NCBI GenBank assembly: GCA_014879665.1
Contig: JACSRP010000129.1
Span: 1-48,008, forward strand
Source: Anaerolineae bacterium
GTDB lineage: Bacteria; Chloroflexota; Anaerolineae; Aggregatilineales; Phototrophicaceae
DNA: 48,008 nucleotides
Direction: 5' to 3'
Under the pieces are notes generated by a model that ran no database searches, had not been told where the DNA came from, and was given only the letters and a program-made list of their open reading frames with translations. Shown here one piece after another: positions 16,051-24,173 of the stretch (positions are counted from its first letter, which is position 1; every line of letters starts with the position of its first letter). Both the position numbers and the translations under genes were made by a program.

Positions 16051-18405
16051 ATGATTATTGTTAAACGTTCAAAGAGCGAAACACAGGTGAGCTTGCTGCG
16101 CTTACAGAAATCCCTCCCTATTTTGCGCTTTTCGCTGGTGGCTGCGCTGGCGCTGGCAATCAGCGCTTGCGACGCCCTTCAAATGACGGGCGCTGCCCCC
16201 GGTGAAAATGTCCCGGTACTGCTTCAGGCTGCACAATCGCCAGCGGATGTTACTACGGCGTTTATCGAGGCATGGGGGCGGCAAGATTACGCAGCCATGT
16301 ATGCTTTGCTGGCACCGCAAAGCCAGCAGCTTACTGCCGGGCCAGTTTTTCAGCAAATGTATGAGACGGCAGATACAGCTATTGGTACCAGCGCCGCTTC
16401 GGCCTCTAATGTGAGGGCTGAAGAGCAGGGGCAGACCGCGGTTGTACGTTATGACGTGACAATAGGCTCTAACACATTTGGCGACATTGAGGATCACAAT
16501 CGCACGATGCGGTTGGTGAATACGCCGAACGGCTGGCGCGTGGCATGGTCAACGATGGATATTTTTGACGATTACGCGCCGGGAACGACGCTAGATTCGT
16601 TTTCGCGTCGTGAACCGCGCGGCAATATTTATGCGCGGGATGGGCAACCGCTGGTGGAGCAGGGTGGCAGTGTCGTCACAATTTACGTAACGCGCGGCGT
16701 GATTCCCAATGAGGAGGACTGCTTAACCACGCTGTCTTATGCTCTGTTGACGCAGCGCGGCGATCTGGTTGAAATGTTTGCTGACTATAATTTTGAAACT
16801 CAGTTTCCGGTTGGCGAAATTGACCCCGATAAATACGAAGAATACAGTCAATCACTGGCGCAGAACTGCGCCGCTGTGATCGACACCCGCGAAACACGCC
16901 GCTATGCCGGCCATGGCGCGGCTTCACATATTACCGGCTACATTGGCGGTATCCCGGCGGCCGAGGTTGATGCCTATGTTCAGCGCGGCTATGATTTTGG
17001 CGATCTGGTCGGGTTGGGGGGTATTGAAGCGCAGTACGAGGAATCGCTGGCAGGTGACGCCAGCCGCGTGCTGCGAATTGTGGAACCGGGGGGGATGACG
17101 GTACGCGAGATCGCTTCCAGCGACGGCGCAGCCCCGATGGATGTGCATACCACCATTGATTATGCGCTTCAGATGGCGGCGGGGCAGGCGATAGCCGACG
17201 CTTTTAATTACGCCGAAGGTAACTGGGGATCGCGGGAACATTCCACCGGGGGTGGGGTGGTGGTGGTTGATATAAACAGCGGCGAAGTGCTGGCACTCGC
17301 CAGCTACCCCACTTTTGATCCCGGCATTTTCAATCCTGACACGCCGTATTTCTTTCCGGGTAATTACATTACCGGCCTGCTTGGCGACACCCGCCAGCCG
17401 TTCTTAAACCGCGTGATCCAGAGCAGTTATGCCCCCGGATCGGTGTTCAAGATCATCACTACGGCGGCGGCAGCGGAAGAAGGTGTTTGGGGGCCTGATG
17501 AAATTTTTGACTGCACCCGCATCTGGTACGGGCAGCAGTATGGTGATACCCGCAATGAACGCTTTGATTGGCGTAATTTTGAGCCGGAAGAAGCGAATTT
17601 TGATACTGGCGAGGTGACAATTTCGGATGCATTGACAGCGTCATGCAATCCCTTTTTCTATACGGTTGGCGCGCTGCTATATCGGGATCGCGGCCCTTCA
17701 ACGCTGACTGATTATGCGCGTCGTATGGGGTTGGCACGCCAGACCGGCATTGACGTTGGCATACTGCCAGAGGCGGGGGGAAATGTGCCGCTGCCACGCG
17801 GTGTGGATGCGGCTATTTCCGAAGCTATCGGGCAGGGCGATATTCAAGTGTCGTTGATCCAGATGGCGCGTCTAGTTGCGGGTGTTGCTAATGGCGGCGC
17901 GCTGTATGAGCCTTTTATCACCGAATCAGTCGGGCGCGAGGGTGAAGCGCCGGTGTTCGAATTTGAGCCAACGATTACCTCTGAAATGGGCTTGAGCGCA
18001 GAAACGCTAAGTATTGTGCATCGCGGGATGTGCCAGGTGACGGATAGCAGCGTGCTTGGCCGTACTTCTGGCGAACGGTTAGGCACCGCATGGTTTGTAT
18101 TCACCGATCCCGAAGGTGTGATTGCACCGTATACGGTATGCGCGAAAACCGGGACAGCACAAACAGGACGCGCGGAACCGCACGGCTGGTTTGTAGCCTT
18201 TGCGCCAGCAGATAACCCTGAAATTGCGATTGCCGGCGTTATCGAGTATGGCCGCGAGGGTTCAGAAACGATTGCGCCGATTATACGGCGGATATTGGAT
18301 GCCTATTTCAACGTCCCACCGGATCAGGTAGCCCCTTATCCGGATTGGTGGTTTGAAAATCAGTATGTGCCGCTGAATATCCCTGAGGGCAGTACGGGGG
18401 TTTAG
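16051..18405 (+). CDS. class B penicillin-binding protein, lipoprotein, with MecA-like NTF2 domain
   Basis: Peptidoglycan transpeptidase of 784 residues. The N-terminus has a long signal ending in a lipobox (AISAC, Cys40), so it is predicted to be a lipoprotein rather than the usual TM-anchored PBP. An NTF2-like MecA_N-type domain follows (about 63-175, DVTTAFIEAWGRQDY), then a PBP dimerisation domain (about 190-340), and the transpeptidase with SxxK as GSVFK, SxN as SCN, and KTG as AKTGTAQTG. Overall it resembles PBP2/PBP2a-type enzymes. Six further cysteines, one just before the KTG and one within SxN, are unusual. Monocistronic or leading the next two genes. Confidence 0.9.
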   Translation: MIIVKRSKSETQVSLLRLQKSLPILRFSLVAALALAISACDALQMTGAAPGENVPVLLQAAQSPADVTTAFIEAWGRQDYAAMYALLAPQSQQLTAGPVFQQMYETADTAIGTSAASASNVRAEEQGQTAVVRYDVTIGSNTFGDIEDHNRTMRLVNTPNGWRVAWSTMDIFDDYAPGTTLDSFSRREPRGNIYARDGQPLVEQGGSVVTIYVTRGVIPNEEDCLTTLSYALLTQRGDLVEMFADYNFETQFPVGEIDPDKYEEYSQSLAQNCAAVIDTRETRRYAGHGAASHITGYIGGIPAAEVDAYVQRGYDFGDLVGLGGIEAQYEESLAGDASRVLRIVEPGGMTVREIASSDGAAPMDVHTTIDYALQMAAGQAIADAFNYAEGNWGSREHSTGGGVVVVDINSGEVLALASYPTFDPGIFNPDTPYFFPGNYITGLLGDTRQPFLNRVIQSSYAPGSVFKIITTAAAAEEGVWGPDEIFDCTRIWYGQQYGDTRNERFDWRNFEPEEANFDTGEVTISDALTASCNPFFYTVGALLYRDRGPSTLTDYARRMGLARQTGIDVGILPEAGGNVPLPRGVDAAISEAIGQGDIQVSLIQMARLVAGVANGGALYEPFITESVGREGEAPVFEFEPTITSEMGLSAETLSIVHRGMCQVTDSSVLGRTSGERLGTAWFVFTDPEGVIAPYTVCAKTGTAQTGRAEPHGWFVAFAPADNPEIAIAGVIEYGREGSETIAPIIRRILDAYFNVPPDQVAPYPDWWFENQYVPLNIPEGSTGV

Positions 18406-18410
18406 GTAAG

Positions 18411-18459
18411 GGTTAAAAGTTGAAATCGGTTACTATAGAGGGTTGAGTTTTTAACCTTT
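18411..18459 (+). promoter_or_regulatory. inverted repeat and promoter region before the zinc-finger gene
   Basis: AAGGGTTAAAA (18408-18418) pairs with TTTTAACCTTT (18449-18459) around a 30-nt loop containing TACTATAGAGG. It sits between the PBP stop and the small zinc-finger gene at 18474. It could be an operator flanking a -10 or a stem in the leader; no U-run supports termination. Confidence 0.35.
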
Positions 18460-18473
18460 AACTGAGATTTTCT

Positions 18474-18761
18474 ATGAATGTGATTGTGCGCTGCCCATCA
18501 TGCGAGGGGTACGGCTGGACGGAAGACGAATTTTCTGGCACGGCGGAAGATTGCGATTGGTGTGGTGGCGCTGGATATGTTTACCGCGAAGATAAGGGCG
18601 TAGATCGCGCTATTCCGGAGGCGGATTATCCGCTGGTGGCGGCTGAACTGGAACGTCTGGAGCAGGAACGCCTGCGTGAAATGGGCTACAGCGGCGGCGC
18701 CAAGAAGCCGTGGGAACAGAAGATACGCGGCGATAATGCAAAAAATATGCGGCGGGATTAG
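18474..18761 (+). CDS. small DnaJ-type zinc-finger-like protein
   Basis: 95-residue soluble protein with two CxxCxGxG-type motifs, CPSCEGYGW (residues 7-15) and CDWCGGAGY (about 27-35), the spacing that forms one zinc site in the DnaJ/HSP40 cysteine-rich domain. The rest is charged helix. There is no J domain. Such short proteins may bind zinc and unfolded peptides, but a specific role is unknown. The next gene begins 3 nt after its stop, so they are co-transcribed. Confidence 0.65.
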   Translation: MNVIVRCPSCEGYGWTEDEFSGTAEDCDWCGGAGYVYREDKGVDRAIPEADYPLVAAELERLEQERLREMGYSGGAKKPWEQKIRGDNAKNMRRD

Positions 18762-18764
18762 GCG

Positions 18765-19667
18765 ATGCTACCTGCAGTACCCCTCGCTACCTCTCGATTG
18801 AGACTGCAACCGCTGGAACATAGCCATGCCCATGACCTATTTCAGGTCTATAGCGACTCGCAAGCGATGCGCTGGTGGCATCATTTACCCCATCAATCTC
18901 TTGATGAAACCCTGCAGATGATCGCCAACTGGAAGCAATCTGAACCTGCATGGGCGGTCACACTTAAAGAGAACGAGCGCGTGATTGGCATGGTGCGGTA
19001 TCTAGATGCTGCTGTGCCGGGACTGGGCTATATCTTCAGGTCAGACTACTGGCGGCAGGGCTACGGAAGCGAAGCAGTCGCCGCTGCTGCTGCATTCGGC
19101 TTTACTTCTATGAAACTGAACCGCATTGAATTGTGGATACACAGCGAGAATATCGGTTCACAAAAGCTGGCGAGTAAAATTGGGTTTCGCCAGCGGGGGC
19201 AGTTTTATCAGCACTACGGGCATTTCTCTGCGCCGCACGAAACATTGGTTTTCGGGCTGCGGGCCGATGAGTGGATGAATTCAGTTCTCAATGTGCCGCG
19301 CGAAGCTGTCATTTATGGGGCAGCACCAACGGTTGAGGTGGCAGACGTGGCGATGACGCTTGCCTTTTACCGCGAGATGCTTGGTTTTCAGGTTGATTAT
19401 CAGGAAGGCTATCCTCCGAACTTCGCAATTGTGTCGCGTGGGGAGTGGACAACTGAACGCGCGTATATTCATATCGCGCAATCTGATACGCCGGTGGTGG
19501 GGTCGCTTTACTTTAGGATGGGCGCAGCAGTAGATGAACTTTTCGAAGAATTTCGTCAGCGGGGCGTTGTGATCGAGGCTTCGCCGCAGCAAACATGGTA
19601 CGGTACACGCGAATTTACCATTCTTGATCCGAATGGTTGGAAGCTTCGTTTTTCGGGTAGTGCTTAG
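18765..19667 (+). CDS. GNAT acetyltransferase fused to a VOC (glyoxalase/bleomycin-resistance) domain
   Basis: Two-domain protein of 300 residues. Residues about 5-170 are a RimJ/RimL-type GNAT N-acetyltransferase (TSRLRLQPLE, YWRQGYGSEAVAAAAAFGF as the acetyl-CoA loop, NIGSQKLASKIGF). Residues about 180-300 are a VOC-fold domain (VEVADVAMTLAFYREMLGFQVDY, and the terminal EFTILDPNGWKLRF). The reading frame is continuous, so the fusion is genuine and not a frameshift artefact. Likely a small-molecule modifying or resistance-type enzyme; the substrate is unknown. It follows the zinc-finger gene and is convergent with a membrane-protein gene. Confidence 0.82.
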   Translation: MLPAVPLATSRLRLQPLEHSHAHDLFQVYSDSQAMRWWHHLPHQSLDETLQMIANWKQSEPAWAVTLKENERVIGMVRYLDAAVPGLGYIFRSDYWRQGYGSEAVAAAAAFGFTSMKLNRIELWIHSENIGSQKLASKIGFRQRGQFYQHYGHFSAPHETLVFGLRADEWMNSVLNVPREAVIYGAAPTVEVADVAMTLAFYREMLGFQVDYQEGYPPNFAIVSRGEWTTERAYIHIAQSDTPVVGSLYFRMGAAVDELFEEFRQRGVVIEASPQQTWYGTREFTILDPNGWKLRFSGSA

Positions 19668-19676
19668 GTAAACCGC

Positions 19677-20087
19677 CTAGTTATGCGAAAGTTCTCTTGA
19701 GCGCAGGAAAATTTCGATAACGACCAGCGCCAGCCCTAGAAAGAAAGCGATAGGAATAGTGAGCGAGCGCGGCAGCTGCAACCAGATACAGGTTACGGCG
19801 AATAATCCTACCCATGCACTTTGACGCACGATCACACCACCCGGGGGCAGCGGTTGGGAAAGCGGCGTGAAACGCACGTTGAGATAGCGAATCAGCGGCA
19901 TGGCCGTACCAGCGATGGCGATGAACAGCAATACGAAGAAGAACCATCGAGGACCAACACGCGGTGGCTGAGTCGTGACCAGATAATACAGCCCGCCCCA
20001 GCCAACGACGATCAGCATGACGGAAGCGATCAGTACGCCAACGTGATCGGCAGGGGTTTTGGGACGTTTGAGAGAATAATCATTCAT
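19677..20087 (-). CDS. four-TM membrane protein, probably from a leaderless mRNA
   Basis: 136-residue integral membrane protein (MNDYSLKRPKTP...) with four hydrophobic segments at about 18-38, 49-69, 87-105 and 110-128. No family recognised. The track's longer start is rejected: the region upstream of 20087 holds repeats and promoters, and a TATAAT on the minus strand ends 7 nt before this ATG, which places transcription start at the A of the ATG. No Shine-Dalgarno is present, in keeping with leaderless translation. Confidence 0.6.
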   Translation of the reverse strand: MNDYSLKRPKTPADHVGVLIASVMLIVVGWGGLYYLVTTQPPRVGPRWFFFVLLFIAIAGTAMPLIRYLNVRFTPLSQPLPPGGVIVRQSAWVGLFAVTCIWLQLPRSLTIPIAFFLGLALVVIEIFLRSRELSHN

Positions 20088-20093
20088 ATGGCT

Positions 20094-20124
20094 GATTATA
20101 GCGCAGATGGCGCATGATATAATC
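20094..20124. promoter_or_regulatory. symmetrical divergent promoter pair
   Basis: GATTATA (20094-20100) and TATAATC (20118-20124) form a perfect 7-bp inverted repeat around 17 nt. They are -10 elements for opposite directions: the left one for the membrane protein at 20087, the right one for the ABC-F gene. Each -10 occupies the place of the other's -35, so the two promoters should exclude each other. Confidence 0.5.
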
Positions 20125-20135
20125 CAAAAAGCGGC

Positions 20136-20242
20136 GTAATGAGGAACGGGTAAGGAGTGATGGGTAAAAACATTGCTCTCACTTGATATTGGATGATGAA
20201 AAATATCACGTTTCATCCCCCTCATTATTCACCACTCATTAC
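20136..20242. repeat. 107-bp imperfect inverted-repeat element in the ABC-F leader
   Basis: Bounded by GTAATGAG (20136-20143) and CTCATTAC (20235-20242), with further partial complementarity inwards (TAAGGAGTGATGGG versus the reverse of CCCCCTCATTATTCACC). An inner hairpin is GATGAAA/TTTCATC (20195-20217). It could be a small MITE-like element or a structured leader controlling the ABC-F gene. Confidence 0.4.
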
Positions 20243-20263
20243 TTCTTTTAGACTTGAATACCC

Positions 20264-22144
20264 ATGTCCCTGATTGTAGGCACACAACTAGCGAAAGAAT
20301 TTGGCCCGGACGACATCTTCAGCGGCGTTTCGGTATCGGTGCCGCGTGGCGCGCGGGTTGCGCTGGTGGGGCCGAACGGCGCGGGCAAAACCACGCTGTT
20401 GAATATCCTCGCCAAGCTGGATTTCCCAAGTGAAGGCGCGGTGACGTATGCGCGCGGGCTGCGAGTAGGGTATTTGCCGCAGCGACCGGAACTTGTGGGG
20501 AAACATACTATCCATGAAGAGGCGCTGTCAGCATTTACGGAACTGCGCGGGATGGAGGCGCGGCTTGAACAGATGGCGTCTGATCTGAGCGAACCGGCGG
20601 CGCTGGAAGCGTATGGCGAACTACAAGATGCTTTTGAGGCTGCTGGCGGGTACACCTATGAACAGCGAATCAAGACGGTGTTGCAAGGCGTAGGATTTTC
20701 GCCTGACGACTTTGATCGCCCACTGAACCTGCTTTCTGGCGGGCAAAAGACACGCGCGCTGCTAGGGCGGCTGCTGCTGGAAAACCCGGATGTGCTGGCG
20801 CTGGACGAGCCGACCAATCATCTAGATATTGAAGCTGTGGAATGGTTGGAAGGCTATCTGAAAGACTTTCCCGGCGCGGTGATCGTGGTCAGCCATGATC
20901 GCTATTTTCTGGATGCCGTCGCTAATACGGTCTGGGAATTGGACTTTGGCGGGCTGGAAACGTATCGTGGCAATTACAGCGGATACGCGAAGCAGCGGGA
21001 AGAACGCCATACGCGTTTGCTCAAAGAATACGAGGCACAGCAGGAATTTATTGCGAAACAGGAAGACTATATCCGGCGGAATATGGCCGGCCAGAACACC
21101 CGTCAGGCAAAGGGCAGACTGCGACGTTTAGAGCGCCTGAAACGTGACGACTTGATCGGACGCCCACGTACTCGCAAAGAGTTAAATTTACGCTTAAATA
21201 CGGGAAATCGCAGCGGTGATCTCGTGCTGCGGACGTTCGATGCAGAGATTGGCTATACAGATAGACCGCTGTTTACATCGCCGAATCTGGTGTTGGTGCG
21301 CGGCGAAGCAGCCGCGTTGATTGGCGCGAATGGCGCAGGCAAAAGCACGTTTATCAAGACGATTGTTGGCGAAATTCCGCCGCTGGCTGGTGAAGTACGA
21401 TCAGGGGCAGCCGTGCATATCGGTTATTTCGCGCAGGCGCATGAATCGCTCAATCCGGCGAACAGTGTGCTGGATGAGATCGTGACTGCAAAACCGATGG
21501 GGTTGGGCGAAGCGAGGGGCTATCTGGGGCAGTTTTTCTTTGAAGGTGATGATGTGTTTCGCCAGATCAGCACCCTTTCCGGGGGCGAGCGCGGCCGCGT
21601 GGCGCTGGCAAAACTGGCCTTAAGCGGCGCGAATTTTCTGATATTGGACGAGCCAACTAACCATCTGGATATTGCCAGTCAAGAAGCGCTGCAAAATGTA
21701 CTGGCGGCGTTTGACGGCACGATTTTGCTAGTCAGCCATGATCGCTATTTGATTGACGCGCTGGCGACACAGTTATGGATGCTGGGTGATGGTCAGCTTA
21801 GCGTGTTCAAAGGCAGTTATGCGGAGTATATGGCGGCGCGGGACGCTAAGCGCGTGCAGCAGGCATTACAGAGAGAGGCTGCGCGAACGGGAAAACCTGC
21901 TCAGAATGGCGCGCCAAAAGCTAAAAAGCATGGGTTGAATCCGTACCAGCTAGAAGCGCGTATAGCAGAAACTGAGGCGCGAATTCATGCGCTTGAAGCG
22001 GAATTGGCGCGGGTGAGCGCGGCGCTAGAAACGGCTTCAATGCAGGGCGATCTTCAGCAGGTGCAGCCATTGGGCGAAACATACCTGCTGCTTGAGTCTG
22101 AATTGCAGACGGCGATGGAAAATTGGGCATTACTGGTCGAATAG
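20264..22144 (+). CDS. ABC-F family ATPase (ribosome-associated)
   Basis: Soluble tandem ATPase of 626 residues with no membrane domain. ABC1 has GPNGAGKTT (about residue 36), LSGGQKTRALL and LALDEPTNHLD; an interdomain linker helix region follows (about 245-325); ABC2 has GANGAGKST (about 353), LSGGERGRVAL and LILDEPTNHLD. A charged C-terminal coiled coil (about 560-625) resembles the Uup/YdiF-type extension. ABC-F proteins act on the ribosomal E-site in translation or antibiotic protection; which subtype this is cannot be decided here. There is no Shine-Dalgarno before the ATG and a 130-nt structured leader precedes it. Confidence 0.88.
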   Translation: MSLIVGTQLAKEFGPDDIFSGVSVSVPRGARVALVGPNGAGKTTLLNILAKLDFPSEGAVTYARGLRVGYLPQRPELVGKHTIHEEALSAFTELRGMEARLEQMASDLSEPAALEAYGELQDAFEAAGGYTYEQRIKTVLQGVGFSPDDFDRPLNLLSGGQKTRALLGRLLLENPDVLALDEPTNHLDIEAVEWLEGYLKDFPGAVIVVSHDRYFLDAVANTVWELDFGGLETYRGNYSGYAKQREERHTRLLKEYEAQQEFIAKQEDYIRRNMAGQNTRQAKGRLRRLERLKRDDLIGRPRTRKELNLRLNTGNRSGDLVLRTFDAEIGYTDRPLFTSPNLVLVRGEAAALIGANGAGKSTFIKTIVGEIPPLAGEVRSGAAVHIGYFAQAHESLNPANSVLDEIVTAKPMGLGEARGYLGQFFFEGDDVFRQISTLSGGERGRVALAKLALSGANFLILDEPTNHLDIASQEALQNVLAAFDGTILLVSHDRYLIDALATQLWMLGDGQLSVFKGSYAEYMAARDAKRVQQALQREAARTGKPAQNGAPKAKKHGLNPYQLEARIAETEARIHALEAELARVSAALETASMQGDLQQVQPLGETYLLLESELQTAMENWALLVE

Positions 22145-22161
22145 AGATAGGGATACGGCAT

Positions 22162-23379
22162 ATGCGACGTTTGGCGATGATCGGGAGCGTAATAGTTGGC
22201 TTGCTTGTGGCAGCAGGCGGGATAACGGCGCAGCAGGCGACGCCTGCTCCGGTTACGCCGGCGGTGCCGGTTGTGACGCCTGCTCCGGTTACGCCAGCGA
22301 TTGCTGCACCCGATCAGCCTGAGATGACGCCTGAGGCAGTGGCACTTTCGCCTGAAGACAGCCGTTTAGCGGTATGCGCTGCGCCGATTGCGCCGGGGTT
22401 TGCGCCAATATTTCCTAGCCCCTACAGCTCATTGGCGGATCTGCTGATCGGTTCGGATGTGTTTTCGCCGGCACAAATTGCTGCGTTGAACTGTATTGAC
22501 AACACGATGGATTTTGGCGCTGTAGCGGCGTTGTGGCTGCCGAATGATGCTTTTGCTGCTGGCGGCGGCATCGTTTCTGCTGCTGGCGATGTGACTCTGG
22601 CAGGGGCTGAAACGCTTGCTTTGAGCAGCGATGGCGGCGAAATGGCTCAAAATCAAGAGGGGCTTACGATTCGCTGGGAAGCTGCTGCAGAAAGCGTGAC
22701 ATTGAGTTTATGCCCGGCAGTTAATGGGCAGATTGTCACCCCAGAATGCATCACGCCGTTTGGAAGTGGAGCACCAATTCATTACGAGAATACGGGAACA
22801 GTTGAACTGGATCATTTCTGGCAGTCGGGTGACTATGCATTGGAAGCTGCGGCCTATAATGCTGGTGGACAAAGTGTTGATCTGCAAACCCTGTATTTCA
22901 GCGTGCGCTGCTCTCAGGAAAGCTTGTTTCCGGCAGACGGAGCGATGTGCCCGGAAGAACCTGCGAGAGTGGTTTCTGGCGCATATCAGGCTTTTGAGCA
23001 TGGCGCGATGCTGTGGATGGCCGATGTAGGGCAAATGCTGGTGCTTACCGATGATGGGCTTGCCCGTTTCTATACGGATACGTTTCAAGAAGGGATGGGC
23101 AACCCCGAAGCTGCCGCGCCGGAAGGTTTGTTGACGCCAGTACGTGGATTTGGCCGGGTATGGGAGTTTCTAGGCGGCGCGGAAGCGAGTGGATTAGGTT
23201 GGGCGATGCAATTGGAGACGGGCATCAGCGTATTTCGCCAGCCTGCGGGGCGCTATTCATTCACAACTTATTATGCGCTGCCGGATTTGCCGGAACGGGG
23301 ATTTAGCTTCGCTGTCACGCAGATTCCGGGCGTGGCCGATGCTTACTGGGTGCAGAATCCGAATGTGGCGTTACGATAG
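22162..23379 (+). CDS. exported protein of unknown function
   Basis: 405-residue secreted protein. The chosen ATG (MRRLAMIGSV...) gives a clean signal peptide ending near ITAQQ; the longer track start lies inside the ABC-F gene. A TPAPVTPAVPVV low-complexity stretch follows the cleavage site and is encoded by two near-identical copies of GACGCCTGCTCCGGTTACGCC. The middle region (about 170-260) looks beta-rich. The C-terminal 100 residues, with short phrases such as VRGFGRVWEFLGG, recall repeats in other Chloroflexota exported proteins. Six cysteines (even). It lies 17 nt after the ABC-F stop, perhaps in one transcript. Confidence 0.6.
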   Translation: MRRLAMIGSVIVGLLVAAGGITAQQATPAPVTPAVPVVTPAPVTPAIAAPDQPEMTPEAVALSPEDSRLAVCAAPIAPGFAPIFPSPYSSLADLLIGSDVFSPAQIAALNCIDNTMDFGAVAALWLPNDAFAAGGGIVSAAGDVTLAGAETLALSSDGGEMAQNQEGLTIRWEAAAESVTLSLCPAVNGQIVTPECITPFGSGAPIHYENTGTVELDHFWQSGDYALEAAAYNAGGQSVDLQTLYFSVRCSQESLFPADGAMCPEEPARVVSGAYQAFEHGAMLWMADVGQMLVLTDDGLARFYTDTFQEGMGNPEAAAPEGLLTPVRGFGRVWEFLGGAEASGLGWAMQLETGISVFRQPAGRYSFTTYYALPDLPERGFSFAVTQIPGVADAYWVQNPNVALR

Positions 23380-23380
23380 C

Positions 23381-23400
23381 GGACGCGGCATGCCGCGTCC
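23381..23400. repeat. perfect 20-bp palindrome
   Basis: GGACGCGGCATGCCGCGTCC reads identically on both strands and lies just after the stop of the exported protein gene. No U-run follows. It resembles REP-like intergenic palindromes, and might alternatively act as a bidirectional terminator stem. Only one copy was noticed in this window. Confidence 0.6.
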
Positions 23401-23518
23401 CTACGGGCAAAATTAATGCGATGTTTTCCTGTGGATGCAAACATATCCTCCCTTCAGCCAGTGTATGGAGAGGATACAGATAACCTGCATTCGGGATTAG
23501 GAACACCCACTAAAGTTT

Positions 23519-23899
23519 CTAATTCCCCAGATCGGGCAGGGTGAAATAACCATCTTTGCCGGGTTCAAAATCTACCGCGCGAATTACGGCGTCTAGATTC
23601 AACGGGCCATAGAGGTGCGGAAATAATTGACCGCGGGTTTGCGCGGCGATTTCGCTGGTCGGATTGGTCTCGTAAGGCGGCTCATATTTGAGTTCGGCGC
23701 TCAATTTTGAAGGATTGACGACCAGAATCTGGAGGCCGGTATGACCTTTGAAGCGGGCATTGGCGACGATGATCACCTGCTGCGGGGTTGAGAAGTGAAT
23801 GAAGCCTTCAGATTTTAAGGTGTCGCCTTCGTATTCAGTTTGGCCTTGTAAGCTTGCCCATTGTTCACGGGGGATGAGATGCAAAATAACGTCGTTCAA
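23519..23899 (-). CDS. DUF952 family protein
   Basis: 126-residue cytosolic protein with the hallmarks of DUF952: an N-terminal ILHLIPREQW, the central SEGFIHFSTPQQV and the C-terminal FPHLYGPLNLDAV. The family has an ADP-ribosyltransferase-like fold and no settled function. Length is typical. It is alone on the minus strand, convergent with the exported protein gene, and has no obvious partner. Confidence 0.88.
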   Translation of the reverse strand: MNDVILHLIPREQWASLQGQTEYEGDTLKSEGFIHFSTPQQVIIVANARFKGHTGLQILVVNPSKLSAELKYEPPYETNPTSEIAAQTRGQLFPHLYGPLNLDAVIRAVDFEPGKDGYFTLPDLGN

Positions 23900-23998
23900 A
23901 ATATGATCTCCAATGCAAATTAATCGGTTATCAGCATATTGTCATCGCTCGGTGAATTGTAGCAAAGAAACGAGTTGTCGCAGTACTGCGCAGATCAT

Positions 23999-24166
23999 TT
24001 AGATATTGGGTACTGCATTTTTGAATAAACGCTCAATACGATAGATTAGCTGTTTATATTCAGCATAGTGGCGGTCAAATTCGGGTTTTGTTCGCGCCAT
24101 TTGTGCTTGTTTCAGCGCGTACTGTGCCTGCCTGCGAAGCGTGTGAAAGCTGTTCATATTAAGCAT
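23999..24166 (-). CDS. small helical protein of unknown function
   Basis: A 55-residue ORF (MLNMNSFHTLRRQAQYALKQ...) rich in Arg, Gln and Lys and predicted to be wholly alpha-helical. The longer track start overlaps the VOC gene; the ATG at 24166 lies 7 nt after the VOC stop with GG just before it, and a second in-frame ATG at 24157 is also possible. No family recognised. Probably co-transcribed with the VOC gene. Confidence 0.4.
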   Translation of the reverse strand: MLNMNSFHTLRRQAQYALKQAQMARTKPEFDRHYAEYKQLIYRIERLFKNAVPNI

Positions 24167-24173
24167 CCGTTTT

